Counted from the first letter of the stretch, positions 25,676-35,564 are shown. The stretch: 64,000 nt of DNA from VYFG01 sp965248685 (GCA_965248685.1 CBDFKC010000004.1:868001-932000), one strand, 5' to 3'. Notes: generated from the letters alone by a model not told the origin. A program made the numbers and translations.

Positions 25676-26935
25676 CTAGAACTTTACCGCTATCGGTAAT
25701 CGTTTAATACCGCCGACAAAATTAGAGCGAACATATTCCACAGGGCCGATAATGTCTACCTGCCGGACCCGCTGGCAGAGTTCCTGCATCAAGACCCGAA
25801 TTTCCAGTCTCGCCAGCCACATACCGAGGCACACGTGGGGGCCACCCTGGCCGAACGACAAATGTCGGTTGGGGGTGCGCTCAGGGTCAATGTTAAATGG
25901 ATCGGTAAATACCTGGGCGTCCCGATTGCCTGAGACAAACCATAACAGCACTTTATCACCTGCGCGGATCTGTTGTCCGTGTAGCGTAAAATCCTGCATT
26001 GCCGTGCGCCGAAAATACATGGTCGGAGAACCCCATCGAATAAACTCGTCACCGGCGGTTTTCCAGATTTCTTCACCACCATTTTTTAATTGGCTGAGCA
26101 GGCCTGGTTGGGATGCTAAAGCATGAATCGATGCTGAGAGGGTATAGCGGGTGGTATCGTTTCCCGCCGCGACCAGTAAGCAGAAAAAGTTTCTGAATTC
26201 CACAGGAGAAATTACCTCGCCTTTTGCATTGGGCCGCAGAATCAAGCTTAAGATACCGCTTTGATCACCTGTCTTTTGTTTGTGCTGCATTAATTTATTA
26301 GCGTAATCCCATAGCTCGGCGCCCGCTGGAGAGCGAAATGGCATCAGTCGGTAAGCGTCGGTATCATCCTGATCAAGAACCACATCAGTATATTCGGGAT
26401 CGGTATTTGCAATCAGTTCATCTCCTTTGTTTACCAGCCAGTCGAGATCTTTCGCCGGCACACCGAGTATCTGTCCCAGCATTTGCATTGGCAGCTGGCG
26501 GGAGATTTCACTCGCAGCGTCGAATTCTTCCTGCGCCAGACTGCGGTTTAGAATTGCATCACAGAGTCCACGAATGGTCTCTTCATATTGCATCATCACC
26601 GGTCGGGAAAAAGCTTTCGCCACTAACATTCTAGTACGGGTATGTTCTGGCGGGTCGGTTTCCTGAAAGGTACGTCGGGCGATGTATTCTTCCTCGGTTT
26701 GATCTTCCATGCGGATTCCTCTGGCCGAACTCAGCAAATCAAAATTTCGATTGAGATCGAGAATATCCTGATACCGGGTTATCGACCAGAATCCGGCATG
26801 TTGCTGGCATTCGCACCAGGCCACCGGTTGTTGGTCGCGCAAGCGGGTAAAGGTATTGTGGGGTACGCCCTGGATAAAACTGTCGTGACTTGACAGATCG
26901 GCGTAGCCATCGTCCTGGGGATTCCAGATTGTCAT
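25676..26935 (-). CDS. Cytochrome P450
   Basis: A 419-aa soluble bacterial-type P450. The I-helix is VAAGNDTTRYTL (acid/Thr pair for proton delivery), the ExxR is in DEFIRWGSPTMYF, and the haem loop is LSFGQGGPHVCLG with axial Cys369. I use the ATG at 26935, which overlaps the decarboxylase stop as ATGA; the frame extends 34 codons upstream within that gene. No ferredoxin or reductase gene is next to it. It hydroxylates or demethylates an unknown substrate, plausibly the decarboxylase or GS-like product. Coupling to the decarboxylase is strong. Confidence 0.94.
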   Translation of the reverse strand: MTIWNPQDDGYADLSSHDSFIQGVPHNTFTRLRDQQPVAWCECQQHAGFWSITRYQDILDLNRNFDLLSSARGIRMEDQTEEEYIARRTFQETDPPEHTRTRMLVAKAFSRPVMMQYEETIRGLCDAILNRSLAQEEFDAASEISRQLPMQMLGQILGVPAKDLDWLVNKGDELIANTDPEYTDVVLDQDDTDAYRLMPFRSPAGAELWDYANKLMQHKQKTGDQSGILSLILRPNAKGEVISPVEFRNFFCLLVAAGNDTTRYTLSASIHALASQPGLLSQLKNGGEEIWKTAGDEFIRWGSPTMYFRRTAMQDFTLHGQQIRAGDKVLLWFVSGNRDAQVFTDPFNIDPERTPNRHLSFGQGGPHVCLGMWLARLEIRVLMQELCQRVRQVDIIGPVEYVRSNFVGGIKRLPIAVKF

Positions 26936-28359
26936 GACTGCAATTGTGCGTTTGCGGTTGTCTGGATTAATTGCCAGAGACTGGCAACATGCTGGCGTTC
27001 GGTGGCTTCTACCCCCACCGAAACTCGCACCATCCACTGACCGTCCAGGATCGATGGACTCATAAATGCGGCTCCCGACTGATTAATCTCATCGACCCAG
27101 GTTAAAGTATGCTGACCCAGTGCGGCATCAGACAGGTCAACGGGTTGATGGCGAATACAAACTGTTTGTAATGTAACTGGCGCCACCACTTGCCAGTCTT
27201 CAGTGGAATCGACCTGGTGGGCAAACCATTTGGCATTTTCCAAATCCCGGCGTAACCGGTGTCGTATCGCATCGACGCCGTCAAGGCGCAAATGAAACCA
27301 GAGTTTAAGTGCGCGGAAACGACGCCCCAGGGGAATGCCCCAGTCGCGATACTGGGTCACTTCACCATCAACGGTGGAGCGCAGATAACTTGGATTGGTC
27401 GACATAACCCTGATCAGATGCTGGGGATCCTGGACATAAAACAGTGAGCAATCCAGGATCGTTCCCATCCACTTATGGGGATTCCAGGAAATCGAATCGG
27501 CATTTTCCACCCCGATCCAAAGATGGCGATATTCTTCCAGCAACATAACCGAGCCGGCCATGGCGGCATCAACGTGGAGCCAAATATTATTTTCCCGGGC
27601 AATTTTCGCCAACTCTTCAACTGGATCCACCGCGGTAACCCCGGTTGATCCAACCGAGGCAATAATAGCTGCAGGTTTTTTGCCGGCGGCGATATCCTCC
27701 GCTATGGCAGCAGCGAGGGCTTCGGGTAACATGCTCCGGGTGACCGGATCCATAGGGACCTGGCAGAGGTTGTGTTTTCCAAATCCGGCAAGTAATGCCG
27801 CTTTGGTAATTGATGAGTGAGCTTCTTCGGTGGAATAGATTACCAGAGGGGCAGTCTCTGCCTGTAGTCCTCCCGCCATTTCCGCGTAATTACTGGCCCG
27901 CTCTCTGGCCAGGATGAGTCCAGTTAGGCAGGCCGTTGATGCAGTGTCATGAATCGTGCCTTCCCATTTTTCCGATAGCCCGGTAAGTTGCCTGAGCCAA
28001 TCACAGACCACCTCTTCAACTTCGGTCAGGGCTGGGCAGCTTTCCCAGGAAATCCCCAGGGTGCCGAGACCAGAGCTAGTGATATCACCAAGTACGGAGG
28101 ACAGCGATGCGTTAGACGGAAACCAGCCGAAGTGCATGGGATGCTGTACCTGGGTGATTCCGGGGACGATCACATTTTCGAGATCTTGCATCACCGTCTC
28201 GAAGGACTCGGGTTGCTCTGGCGGGGAAGCATTGAGGCCATTTCTAACCTCACCCGGTTTAACCTGGGCCCTCACAGGATACTGATCCATACGCTGGCGA
28301 TAATCGCTAATCCAGTCGATTATTTCATGTCCGGCAACGCGAAATTCTTCAGGCGTCAT
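26932..28359 (-). CDS. PLP-dependent decarboxylase, aromatic-L-amino-acid decarboxylase type
   Basis: A 475-aa fold-type-I decarboxylase. The N-terminus (EFRVAGHEIIDWISDYRQ) is that of tryptophan/DOPA/tyrosine decarboxylases. PLP contacts are His181 (EEAHSSITK), Asp264 (LHVDAAMAGS) and the Schiff-base Lys296 in WNPHKWMGT. It should turn an aromatic or related amino acid into an amine; phenylacetaldehyde-synthase-like activity is also known in the family. It shares an ATGA overlap with the P450 gene and is likely the first gene of this operon. Confidence 0.92.
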   Translation of the reverse strand: MTPEEFRVAGHEIIDWISDYRQRMDQYPVRAQVKPGEVRNGLNASPPEQPESFETVMQDLENVIVPGITQVQHPMHFGWFPSNASLSSVLGDITSSGLGTLGISWESCPALTEVEEVVCDWLRQLTGLSEKWEGTIHDTASTACLTGLILARERASNYAEMAGGLQAETAPLVIYSTEEAHSSITKAALLAGFGKHNLCQVPMDPVTRSMLPEALAAAIAEDIAAGKKPAAIIASVGSTGVTAVDPVEELAKIARENNIWLHVDAAMAGSVMLLEEYRHLWIGVENADSISWNPHKWMGTILDCSLFYVQDPQHLIRVMSTNPSYLRSTVDGEVTQYRDWGIPLGRRFRALKLWFHLRLDGVDAIRHRLRRDLENAKWFAHQVDSTEDWQVVAPVTLQTVCIRHQPVDLSDAALGQHTLTWVDEINQSGAAFMSPSILDGQWMVRVSVGVEATERQHVASLWQLIQTTANAQLQS

Positions 28360-28529
28360 CGGATTCTACGAAACTTATTGTGAGTCATCCTCGAATGTAA
28401 TTTTATCCAATACATTGTTCCAATTTGCCGGAGCTTTAGCCAGGCTTTATAATATCGTTTGTATCCTAACGAAATCAACGATTAAATCGGATGGCTGTAT
28501 GTCCGCGCGAGCTAAATAATTCGAAGCCA

Positions 28530-29234
28530 ATGAAAATTGCCATATTTGATACCGTTCCCAAATCATTTTGGCACCATGACAATGGCATTACCGACGCCGA
28601 GAAATTTGCTGATTTTCTTGGGCCGGCAATGCCCGGGTGGACTTTTCATTTTTATTATTCCGCAGAAGATGAATTTCCACAACATCTAGCAGATTTCGAT
28701 GGTTTTCTGATTACCGGGAGTCCAGTCAGCGTCAACGACAATACCGAATGGATGAAGAAGTTAGCCTTGATGGTTAATAAAATTGAGCAAATGGGCAAAC
28801 CGTTAGCCGGTTTTTGTTTTGGTCACCAACTTATTGCCAAGGCGTTGGGGGGAAGTGTCGGGCTCAATCAACATGGATGGAATATTGGCTTATTTGATTT
28901 GGACATAGAGACGCCTCAACCCTGGATGAATCCGGCGCAACCAACGACCAAGCTATACCACTTTAACAAGGAACGGGTGCTCGCGCTGCCACGTGATGCG
29001 ATTCCATTTGCAGGCGCCGAAGGTTACCCTTATTTCGGCTACGCCATCGGAGACAGAATAATGGCAATCCAGGGTCATCCGGAGCAGCCCAGACGAGCCA
29101 TGGAGAATTTTTTAAAAGGAGCGGAAGATGTTGTTCAACCGGGTGTAGTGCAAAAAGCGACCAGGAGCTTTGACACAGGTCAACCGGATAGCGAGTTGTG
29201 GGCCCGGTGGGTTTCTGCTTTTTACAACCAGTAA
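28530..29234 (+). CDS. Class I glutamine amidotransferase-like protein (GMP synthase-type GATase)
   Basis: A 234-aa GATase domain with nucleophile Cys96 in GFCFGHQLIAKALGG and the His/Glu pair in QGHPEQPRRAM. It is not fused to a synthetase. ATG at 28530 is preferred because the upstream extension (from 28491) has no domain content. Such stand-alone proteins hydrolyse glutamine or gamma-glutamyl compounds; beside a GS-like ligase it could remove a gamma-glutamyl group, in the manner of PuuD, though PuuD belongs to a different subfamily. It is divergent from the decarboxylase with about 170 bp of promoter space. Confidence 0.85.
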   Translation: MKIAIFDTVPKSFWHHDNGITDAEKFADFLGPAMPGWTFHFYYSAEDEFPQHLADFDGFLITGSPVSVNDNTEWMKKLALMVNKIEQMGKPLAGFCFGHQLIAKALGGSVGLNQHGWNIGLFDLDIETPQPWMNPAQPTTKLYHFNKERVLALPRDAIPFAGAEGYPYFGYAIGDRIMAIQGHPEQPRRAMENFLKGAEDVVQPGVVQKATRSFDTGQPDSELWARWVSAFYNQ

Positions 29235-29280
29235 AGGTTGAATTGGCCGAATGTTGATTTTATGGGCGCGATAGTCTAGG

Positions 29281-30885
29281 TTACCAGCGACCGATAATGA
29301 TGCCATAGGATTCATCCAGCTCGGGACCCATGGCATTTAATTTGCTGTAGGGTTGCTCAGTACGATGCTTTCTTTGGCGTAGCCAGGTAAACAGACTGAG
29401 CTCCATTTGCTGGATGACTTCGGTGTGCTCCGGACTCTCGCCGAGGTCATTCAATTCGTTGGGGTCCTCGGTAAGGTCGAATAATTGCGGTCGAAACCCT
29501 TCATAAAAAATGTACTTCCAGAGGGAAGATTTCAACATATAGGCACGGCAAAAATAGGGCGCAAGGTTTAATCTGGTGCGAGGGCCGCGGTCGCTGTAAT
29601 CTATTTCGCTAACAACGTACTCGCGATCAGTTGGCGCTGAATCTGCCTGGCCCGGTGCATCATCACAAAAATAACGTAACAAAGAATATCCTTCAAGTCG
29701 CTCAAAGCAAGGTGTGCCACCGGCATACTCGACAAAAGTGGGTAGCAGGTCAATGGATTCCACCAGGGCATTTTCAATTCGCCCCCGAGAACCATTGGAA
29801 ATTGCTCTTGGGTTATGAATGATTAATGGTATTTTCGCAGAGCAATCGTGAAACAGGTCTTTCTCACCGAGCCAGTGATCGCCGAGGTAGTCTCCGTGGT
29901 CACTGGTTAGAACAATCAATGTATTGTTCCATATCCCAGCATCCTTGAGATAATTGAATAATCTGCCGAGATTGTCATCGATCTGTTTAATCAATCCCAT
30001 ATACACCGGTATTACGGTTTTTCGGACTTCGTTCTTGGCGTAGTTCAGGCTGTATTCTTCCGCCGCAAAAGCATTAACCACGGGATGTGGATTGTGTTTT
30101 TCCCGCTCACTTCGAATCGCTGGTAATACGTTTTTCGCACTATACATATTGTGATAGGGCGATGGCGCCACTATGGGCCAATGGGGTTTTATATAGCTTA
30201 AGTGGAGACACCAGGGCGAACCTCCCCTGGCTTCAGAAATAAAATCCATAGCCCGATTGGTTATAAACGCAGTTTCTGAATGCTCTTGGGGTATTTGTGC
30301 CGGATAGGGACTATTACGCAACAGCCAACCGTTTAACGAATTACCATCAGAATCCTTGGCGTTATTTGCCAAAGACTGCCATCCATTGGATTCAGAATAG
30401 CCAACCGACTGCAAGTAATTGTTATAGCCAACGTCCGGCGGAACAATTTGCTCGGGATACAATCCTTCATGGACCTCATAGGGCTCGAAGCCGCCGCAGG
30501 CCAGGCGCTTGGCAAGATCAGTGTCATCGGTCAGCCCCATTCTGGACTGCCCGGCGGCGCTTACCGAGGTATGGGCCTTGCCGACAAGGGCTGTTCGATA
30601 ACCGAGATCCCCTAGATAATCTCTCAGGGTCAGTTCCCCCAGTTTTAGCGGATCGTCATTGCACATCGCGCCGTGACTCGACATATATCGTCCGGTATAA
30701 AAACTCGCCCGGGAGGGCCCGCACAATGGAGCCTGACAGTACGCCTGGGTAAAACGTACCCCATTGTTGGCCAACTGATCTATATTTGGGGTCTCTATAC
30801 TTGGATGACCATAGCAAGACAAATAGTCCCAGCGTAACTGATCGCACATGATGAATAAAATATTGGGTTTGATATCGTCATCCAT
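29281..30885 (-). CDS. Sulfatase/alkaline-phosphatase superfamily hydrolase
   Basis: A 534-aa type-I sulfatase. The formylglycine precursor is Cys55 in CGPSRASFYTGR (C-x-P-S-R signature). Metal ligands include Asp15 and DHG in VLTSDHGDYLGDHWLGE. The LRWDYLSCYGHPSIETPNID opening is standard. No signal peptide is seen, so the enzyme is likely cytoplasmic; many choline-sulfatase or phosphonate monoester hydrolase-like members are. Maturation by FGE or anSME is needed and neither gene is in the window. The end, TEQPYSKLNAMGPELDESYG, is not diagnostic. Divergent from putA by 93 bp. Confidence 0.93.
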   Translation of the reverse strand: MDDDIKPNILFIMCDQLRWDYLSCYGHPSIETPNIDQLANNGVRFTQAYCQAPLCGPSRASFYTGRYMSSHGAMCNDDPLKLGELTLRDYLGDLGYRTALVGKAHTSVSAAGQSRMGLTDDTDLAKRLACGGFEPYEVHEGLYPEQIVPPDVGYNNYLQSVGYSESNGWQSLANNAKDSDGNSLNGWLLRNSPYPAQIPQEHSETAFITNRAMDFISEARGGSPWCLHLSYIKPHWPIVAPSPYHNMYSAKNVLPAIRSEREKHNPHPVVNAFAAEEYSLNYAKNEVRKTVIPVYMGLIKQIDDNLGRLFNYLKDAGIWNNTLIVLTSDHGDYLGDHWLGEKDLFHDCSAKIPLIIHNPRAISNGSRGRIENALVESIDLLPTFVEYAGGTPCFERLEGYSLLRYFCDDAPGQADSAPTDREYVVSEIDYSDRGPRTRLNLAPYFCRAYMLKSSLWKYIFYEGFRPQLFDLTEDPNELNDLGESPEHTEVIQQMELSLFTWLRQRKHRTEQPYSKLNAMGPELDESYGIIIGRW

Positions 30886-30978
30886 GATTTATTGTAACCG
30901 GATTTCGCTTGCAGATTCTAAACTCGTTGCTACAAAATCTGTGCACCAACATCCACTAACAGTACGCTTTTAAAATCA

Positions 30979-33900
30979 ATGGGAAAGGTTGTGTTAAGTA
31001 ACATTCGAGAAAGAATACGAAGGGGGTATCTTGAGGATGAGGCGAAGGTAGTTGGTCGACTGCTTGATGGTACTAATTTGTCGGGCCATGACCAGACCAG
31101 TATTTCGGACTACGCAAAAAATCTGATTGCCCAGGTACGTTCCCATTCTGACCCGGGAGTGATGCAATCATTTCTTTCCGAGTATGGGTTGTCTACCCGG
31201 GAAGGTGTCGCCCTGATGTGTCTGGCAGAGGCTTTGCTCCGGGTGCCCGACGCTGAAACTATCGATGAACTGATCCAGGATAAAATCGTTCCCCACGACT
31301 GGGGTTCCCACGTGGGCGATTCCGGATCGATTCTGGTAAATGCGTCTACCTGGGCCCTGATGCTAACGGGCCGGGTACTGGACGACGAATCTGAAGGGGT
31401 TGTGGGCGCTTTGCGTGGAATGTTGAAACGCCTCGGCGAGCCGGTGATCCGGGTAGCTGTGGAACACGCCATGCGTGAAATGGGAGAGCAATTCGTCCTC
31501 GGTCAGGATATTGAAGAAGCCACCAGTAACGGAAATCCATTGGTCGAGAAAGGTTATATCTATTCTTACGACATGTTGGGGGAGGCGGCGCGCACGGAGG
31601 CTGATGCAGCAGCATATCACCAGGCTTATCTGGCGGCGATCAATTTTATTGCTGGTCGGGCCCATTCAGAAGATTTGCGAGACAATCCGGGTATTTCGGT
31701 AAAGTTGTCGGCGTTACATCCCCGTTACGAATACACCCAGCGTGGTTCTATGCTGCCACTAATGTGTGCACGCCTACTGGAGTTGTGCCAGGCCGCAGCC
31801 AGCGCCCGAGTGGGGCTGAATATTGATGCCGAAGAAGCGGATCGACTGGATTTATCCCTGGATATTATTGAGTCTGTTCTGGAAGATAAATCTTTAGCTG
31901 GCTGGGATGGTTTCGGCGTAGTGGTCCAGGCCTATGGTCAGCGTGCCGGCCATGTGATTGACTGGCTCCATGGATTGGCAGAGCAATTGGATCGCAGGAT
32001 AATGGTGCGCCTGGTCAAAGGTGCTTATTGGGATACCGAGATAAAGCGAGCCCAGGTTATGGGGCTCGCCGGCTATCCGGTTTTTACCCGTAAAACCTCA
32101 ACTGACGTCAGTTACATTGCCTGCGCCGAGAAACTACTGTCACTACGGGATCGAATTTACCCGCAATTCGCTAGTCACAATGCCCACACCATCGCAGCAG
32201 TAATGCAATTGGCCGGAGTGCAGAAAGACAATTTTGAGTTTCAACGTCTGCATGGAATGGGGGACGCATTACACGATATAGTTTTTAGCGATGAGAAAAC
32301 CCGGTGTCGAATCTATGCGCCGGTGGGAACCCACGAAGATCTCTTGGCGTATCTGGTCCGACGATTATTGGAAAATGGGGCTAATTCAAGTTTTGTTAAT
32401 CAGGTGGTTGACCCGGAAATTTCCCCTGAGGAAATTGCTCAGGATCCGTTTGCGTTAACCGCGTCTCTGGGCAGTGTCGTCAATCCTGGAATTGCTTTGC
32501 CCTCGAATATCTATCCGGGTAATCGGAAAAATTCCATAGGGTGGGATATTAATGATCCAGTAATGAACAATGATTTGTTACAGATGCGCAACGAGTTTCA
32601 TCGGCCATATCAGTGGCAAGGGGAGACGGTTGAAAATACAGATCACGAAACCGATAAGGATAAGGGATTTGGAGTTGTTTTAAATCCCGCCGACCTTTCC
32701 GATCAGGTAGGGGTTTCGCGCTCACCTGATGCCGAGCAGATAGACAGAATTATTTTTGATGCGGTGGCTGCCCAACCAACCTGGGAAAATACGCGAGTAG
32801 AGCAACGTGCCAAGTTACTGCTTCGGGCCGCGGATTTATACGAGTCCAATGCCGGGGAATTATTCGCCCTGTTGACCCGAGAGGCCGGCAAGACGCTTGC
32901 CGATGCCATTGCTGAATTGCGCGAAGCTGTAGATTTTTTACGCTATTACGCGATTAATGCCGGTTCTGTAGAAGCGAATACCCAGGCCATAGGCATCATC
33001 TTGTGCATCTCCCCCTGGAATTTTCCGCTGGCAATCTTTACCGGACAATTGGCGGCGGCCCTGGTAACGGGAAACTCTGTTATAGCCAAGCCTGCCGAGC
33101 AAACTCCTCTGGTTGCGTATAAGGCGATTACTCTTTTGTATCAGGCGGGGTTTGACGAGAAAGTACTGCAACTGGCGCCTGGCCCCGGCGAAACCGTGGG
33201 TGCTACCCTAACCAGGCATGTCGCTATAGGAGGAGTTTGTTTTACCGGCTCCACCGCCGTAGCCAGAATAATTAATCAACAACTGGCCCAGACCGCAGCG
33301 CCGGAGTCTATGTTGATCGCCGAAACCGGCGGTCTTAATGCGATGATTGTTGACTCCACTGCATTACTCGAGCAAGCCGTGGTAGATATTGTGGAAGGGG
33401 CTTTTCGCAGTGCCGGACAACGTTGTTCCGCGTTGCGAATTGTCTATGTCCAATCGGAGATCAGGACCCATTTTCTCACCATGCTGTGCGGTGCAATGGA
33501 TGCGCTATGGGTAGGTGATCCGCTCGACCTGCAAACCGATGTCGGGCCGATTATTGATGCCGAGGCGCGGGATAGAATTCAAACCTATTGTGAGCAAAAA
33601 CAACGTGAGGGTAAATTGCTCTACAAGGTTTCTACGCCAGCGGCAGGGTATTTTATTGCTCCAGCAGTTGTCGAGGTTAGCGGTATTAGTGCAATGGAGG
33701 AAGAGATATTTGGGCCAGTATTGCATGTCGCCAATTTTGAAGCTGAGCAAATAGTGTCGGTGGTTCAGGAGGTTAACAATTGCGGGTACGGCCTGACGTT
33801 CGGCCTGCATACCCGAATCGATCAACGGGTTCAACAGATTGTCAATCTTGCCAGGGTTGGCAATCTCTATGTGAATAGAAACCAGATCGGCGCGATCGTA

Positions 33901-34614
33901 GGTTCACAACCTTTTGGTGGAGAAGGATTATCTGGGACCGGACCCAAGGCGGGTGGCCCCCATTACCTGAGGCGGTTCAGGGTAGCGATAGAAAACACCC
34001 CTCATCAGAGCATCAATACTGGTATGGCAGACCTCCAAGCGATTCAATCCGCTGTGGTGAGGCTGCGGCAATTCGCCCCAACCTCCGGCGCAGATAGCGT
34101 GGCGGTTTTAAGGGAGTTGCTAAGGGGCAGGGCAGGTACCGCAATGTCCAATGCCGCAGCATTGGACTGTGGGCCCCTTGATCTTCCGGGACCTACCGGG
34201 GAATCAAATCAGTTAACTCTGCACCCGGTTGGTCTGGTTTTATGTCTGTCCCACCAAAGTGAAAACCTGTTGGCAATGGTGGTGCAAGGGTTGCGCCCGG
34301 GTAATCGGGTGATTGCCGTCGGCCGTGGCGCACGGAAGGATTTAAAATTCTTGCGTGATCCCCGACTTGGACTAATAGCGATAGATGGGGAGCTTGATCC
34401 CGCAATACTGCAACAGCTCGAAATAGACCTGGTGGCAGCCGATAAAACCCAACCTCTGATTTCTATTCGGCGATCACTGGCCCAGCGGCCTGGCCCGATT
34501 ATTCGGCTGACCACCGAATTAATCTATCCAGCTTCCTATACCGTAGAAAGATCAATTTGCATCGATACCACGGCCGCGGGGGGCAATGCTGCCTTACTCG
34601 CCGAAAGTGAGTAA
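30979..34614 (+). CDS. putA: Bifunctional proline dehydrogenase / P5C dehydrogenase
   Basis: A 1211-aa trifunctional-type PutA without a recognisable N-terminal ribbon-helix-helix regulator domain. The N-terminal alpha domain is followed by the FAD-binding PRODH barrel at about residues 200-460 (VKLSALHPRYE, LNIDAEEADRLDLSLDIIE, RLVKGAYWDTEIKRAQ). The aldehyde dehydrogenase half follows, with ISPWNFPLAIFTGQLAAALV, catalytic Cys816 in SAGQRCSALR and Glu782 in IAETGGLNAM. A C-terminal domain follows about residue 1015. It oxidises proline to glutamate, feeding the quinone pool and NAD+. Missing RHH means it does not repress itself directly. Confidence 0.96.
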   Translation: MGKVVLSNIRERIRRGYLEDEAKVVGRLLDGTNLSGHDQTSISDYAKNLIAQVRSHSDPGVMQSFLSEYGLSTREGVALMCLAEALLRVPDAETIDELIQDKIVPHDWGSHVGDSGSILVNASTWALMLTGRVLDDESEGVVGALRGMLKRLGEPVIRVAVEHAMREMGEQFVLGQDIEEATSNGNPLVEKGYIYSYDMLGEAARTEADAAAYHQAYLAAINFIAGRAHSEDLRDNPGISVKLSALHPRYEYTQRGSMLPLMCARLLELCQAAASARVGLNIDAEEADRLDLSLDIIESVLEDKSLAGWDGFGVVVQAYGQRAGHVIDWLHGLAEQLDRRIMVRLVKGAYWDTEIKRAQVMGLAGYPVFTRKTSTDVSYIACAEKLLSLRDRIYPQFASHNAHTIAAVMQLAGVQKDNFEFQRLHGMGDALHDIVFSDEKTRCRIYAPVGTHEDLLAYLVRRLLENGANSSFVNQVVDPEISPEEIAQDPFALTASLGSVVNPGIALPSNIYPGNRKNSIGWDINDPVMNNDLLQMRNEFHRPYQWQGETVENTDHETDKDKGFGVVLNPADLSDQVGVSRSPDAEQIDRIIFDAVAAQPTWENTRVEQRAKLLLRAADLYESNAGELFALLTREAGKTLADAIAELREAVDFLRYYAINAGSVEANTQAIGIILCISPWNFPLAIFTGQLAAALVTGNSVIAKPAEQTPLVAYKAITLLYQAGFDEKVLQLAPGPGETVGATLTRHVAIGGVCFTGSTAVARIINQQLAQTAAPESMLIAETGGLNAMIVDSTALLEQAVVDIVEGAFRSAGQRCSALRIVYVQSEIRTHFLTMLCGAMDALWVGDPLDLQTDVGPIIDAEARDRIQTYCEQKQREGKLLYKVSTPAAGYFIAPAVVEVSGISAMEEEIFGPVLHVANFEAEQIVSVVQEVNNCGYGLTFGLHTRIDQRVQQIVNLARVGNLYVNRNQIGAIVGSQPFGGEGLSGTGPKAGGPHYLRRFRVAIENTPHQSINTGMADLQAIQSAVVRLRQFAPTSGADSVAVLRELLRGRAGTAMSNAAALDCGPLDLPGPTGESNQLTLHPVGLVLCLSHQSENLLAMVVQGLRPGNRVIAVGRGARKDLKFLRDPRLGLIAIDGELDPAILQQLEIDLVAADKTQPLISIRRSLAQRPGPIIRLTTELIYPASYTVERSICIDTTAAGGNAALLAESE

Positions 34615-34655
34615 CAACCCGACACACTCAACGGCTTGATATCAACTGGGCCCGG

Positions 34656-35087
34656 CTAAAAATTTTGCTGCAGTGCCTGCAAAATATTCGACCACCCGCC
34701 CTTGTGATCGTCCCGACTTTCCTGGTCTGGAAACCGCACGTGGTGTAGTGTGATTTCGGTTGTTTTAGCGTCCAGTGACGCGAGTTCTACGGTCACCCGG
34801 CTACCGTCTCCGGAGAATGGTGATTGCCAACTGAAAGATAGTTTATTGGGTCGGGTTATCTCAAGGTACTCCCCTGAATGGGGAATAATATCGTCTCCTA
34901 CGTTCATATCGATCCGGAATTTTCCTCCCACCCTGGGATCAATTTCTACGCCGGGGTTTACCATTCCTGGTTTTGGCAGCATAAATTTAGCGAGGGTTTC
35001 TGGGTTTAACCAGGCATCAAATACTTTTTCTATAGATGCGTCTATTTTGTTGCTTACTGTCATTGACAGTTCATGTTGATTATTCAT
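34656..35087 (-). CDS. SRPBCC/AHSA1-family protein
   Basis: A 143-aa helix-grip (START-like) protein: KIDASIEKVFDAWLNPETLA at the N-terminus, DPRVGGKFRIDM and the late GGWSNILQALQQNF match the AHSA1 activator-of-Hsp90-like family. Its start overlaps the ArsR-type regulator stop by 8 bp, the common two-gene arrangement in which a toxic or hydrophobic ligand may bind one and be sensed by the other. The actual ligand is unknown. Convergent with putA. Confidence 0.88.
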   Translation of the reverse strand: MNNQHELSMTVSNKIDASIEKVFDAWLNPETLAKFMLPKPGMVNPGVEIDPRVGGKFRIDMNVGDDIIPHSGEYLEITRPNKLSFSWQSPFSGDGSRVTVELASLDAKTTEITLHHVRFPDQESRDDHKGGWSNILQALQQNF

Positions 35088-35421
35088 TGTCTTTTATCTC
35101 AGTGGGGAATAAATTTTCGAGAGCATCCAGACGAAGAGACCAGATAGATTTCATTTCGCTGAACCAGTTTTCGATCAGGTGAAATTCAGTCAGGTCGGCT
35201 TCTATTAAATGCACTCGTCCAAGAGTTTTACGGCGTATTAGCCCCGCTGACTCCAGCAACTTGATGTGTTTGGAGACGGCATTAAGGGACATTTGGTAAT
35301 GGCTGGCTATATCCGTAACCCGAGTCGGTCCCTGTTGACACAACAGTGTCAGGATCGAGCGCCGGGTGCTATCGCTGACGGACTTTAGGATAGTAGATGT
35401 TTTTTTACTATATTCAACCAT
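35080..35421 (-). CDS. ArsR-family winged-helix transcriptional regulator
   Basis: A 113-aa regulator. The DNA-binding helix-turn-helix is at VTDIASHYQMSLNAVSKHIKLLES, with a beta-wing in RRKTLGRVHLIE. The metal-binding ELCVCDL motif is absent, so it is a non-metal ArsR (SdpR/SRPBCC-linked type). Start: ATG at 35421 matches family N-termini; a TTG at 35457 would give a longer protein. The ATG itself lies in the centre of a 28-bp palindrome and lacks a Shine-Dalgarno, which suggests autoregulation or leaderless translation. Confidence 0.88.
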   Translation of the reverse strand: MVEYSKKTSTILKSVSDSTRRSILTLLCQQGPTRVTDIASHYQMSLNAVSKHIKLLESAGLIRRKTLGRVHLIEADLTEFHLIENWFSEMKSIWSLRLDALENLFPTEIKDNE

Positions 35422-35435
35422 ATGGTTGAATATAG
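35408..35435. promoter_or_regulatory. Perfect 28-bp palindrome over the ArsR start (candidate operator)
   Basis: The half-site CTATATTCAACCAT is followed immediately by its exact complement ATGGTTGAATATAG. It covers the ATG at 35421-35419 of the arsR-type gene. ArsR dimers bind such inverted repeats containing TTCAACC/GGTTGAA-type half-sites. It probably represses the arsR-SRPBCC operon; it could also affect the divergent deaminase gene whose start is about 130 bp away. Confidence 0.75.
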
Positions 35436-35564
35436 AATAATTGCAAAGTTTAATCAAGTCGAATTAATTTTGAGTTCTCGAATTTCCGGGCATAACGTTT
35501 TGGTTTATTGTCGGACAGTCAACCAGAGGTAAATAGTTTGGTGGCCTATGCTATCTTTCGACCT

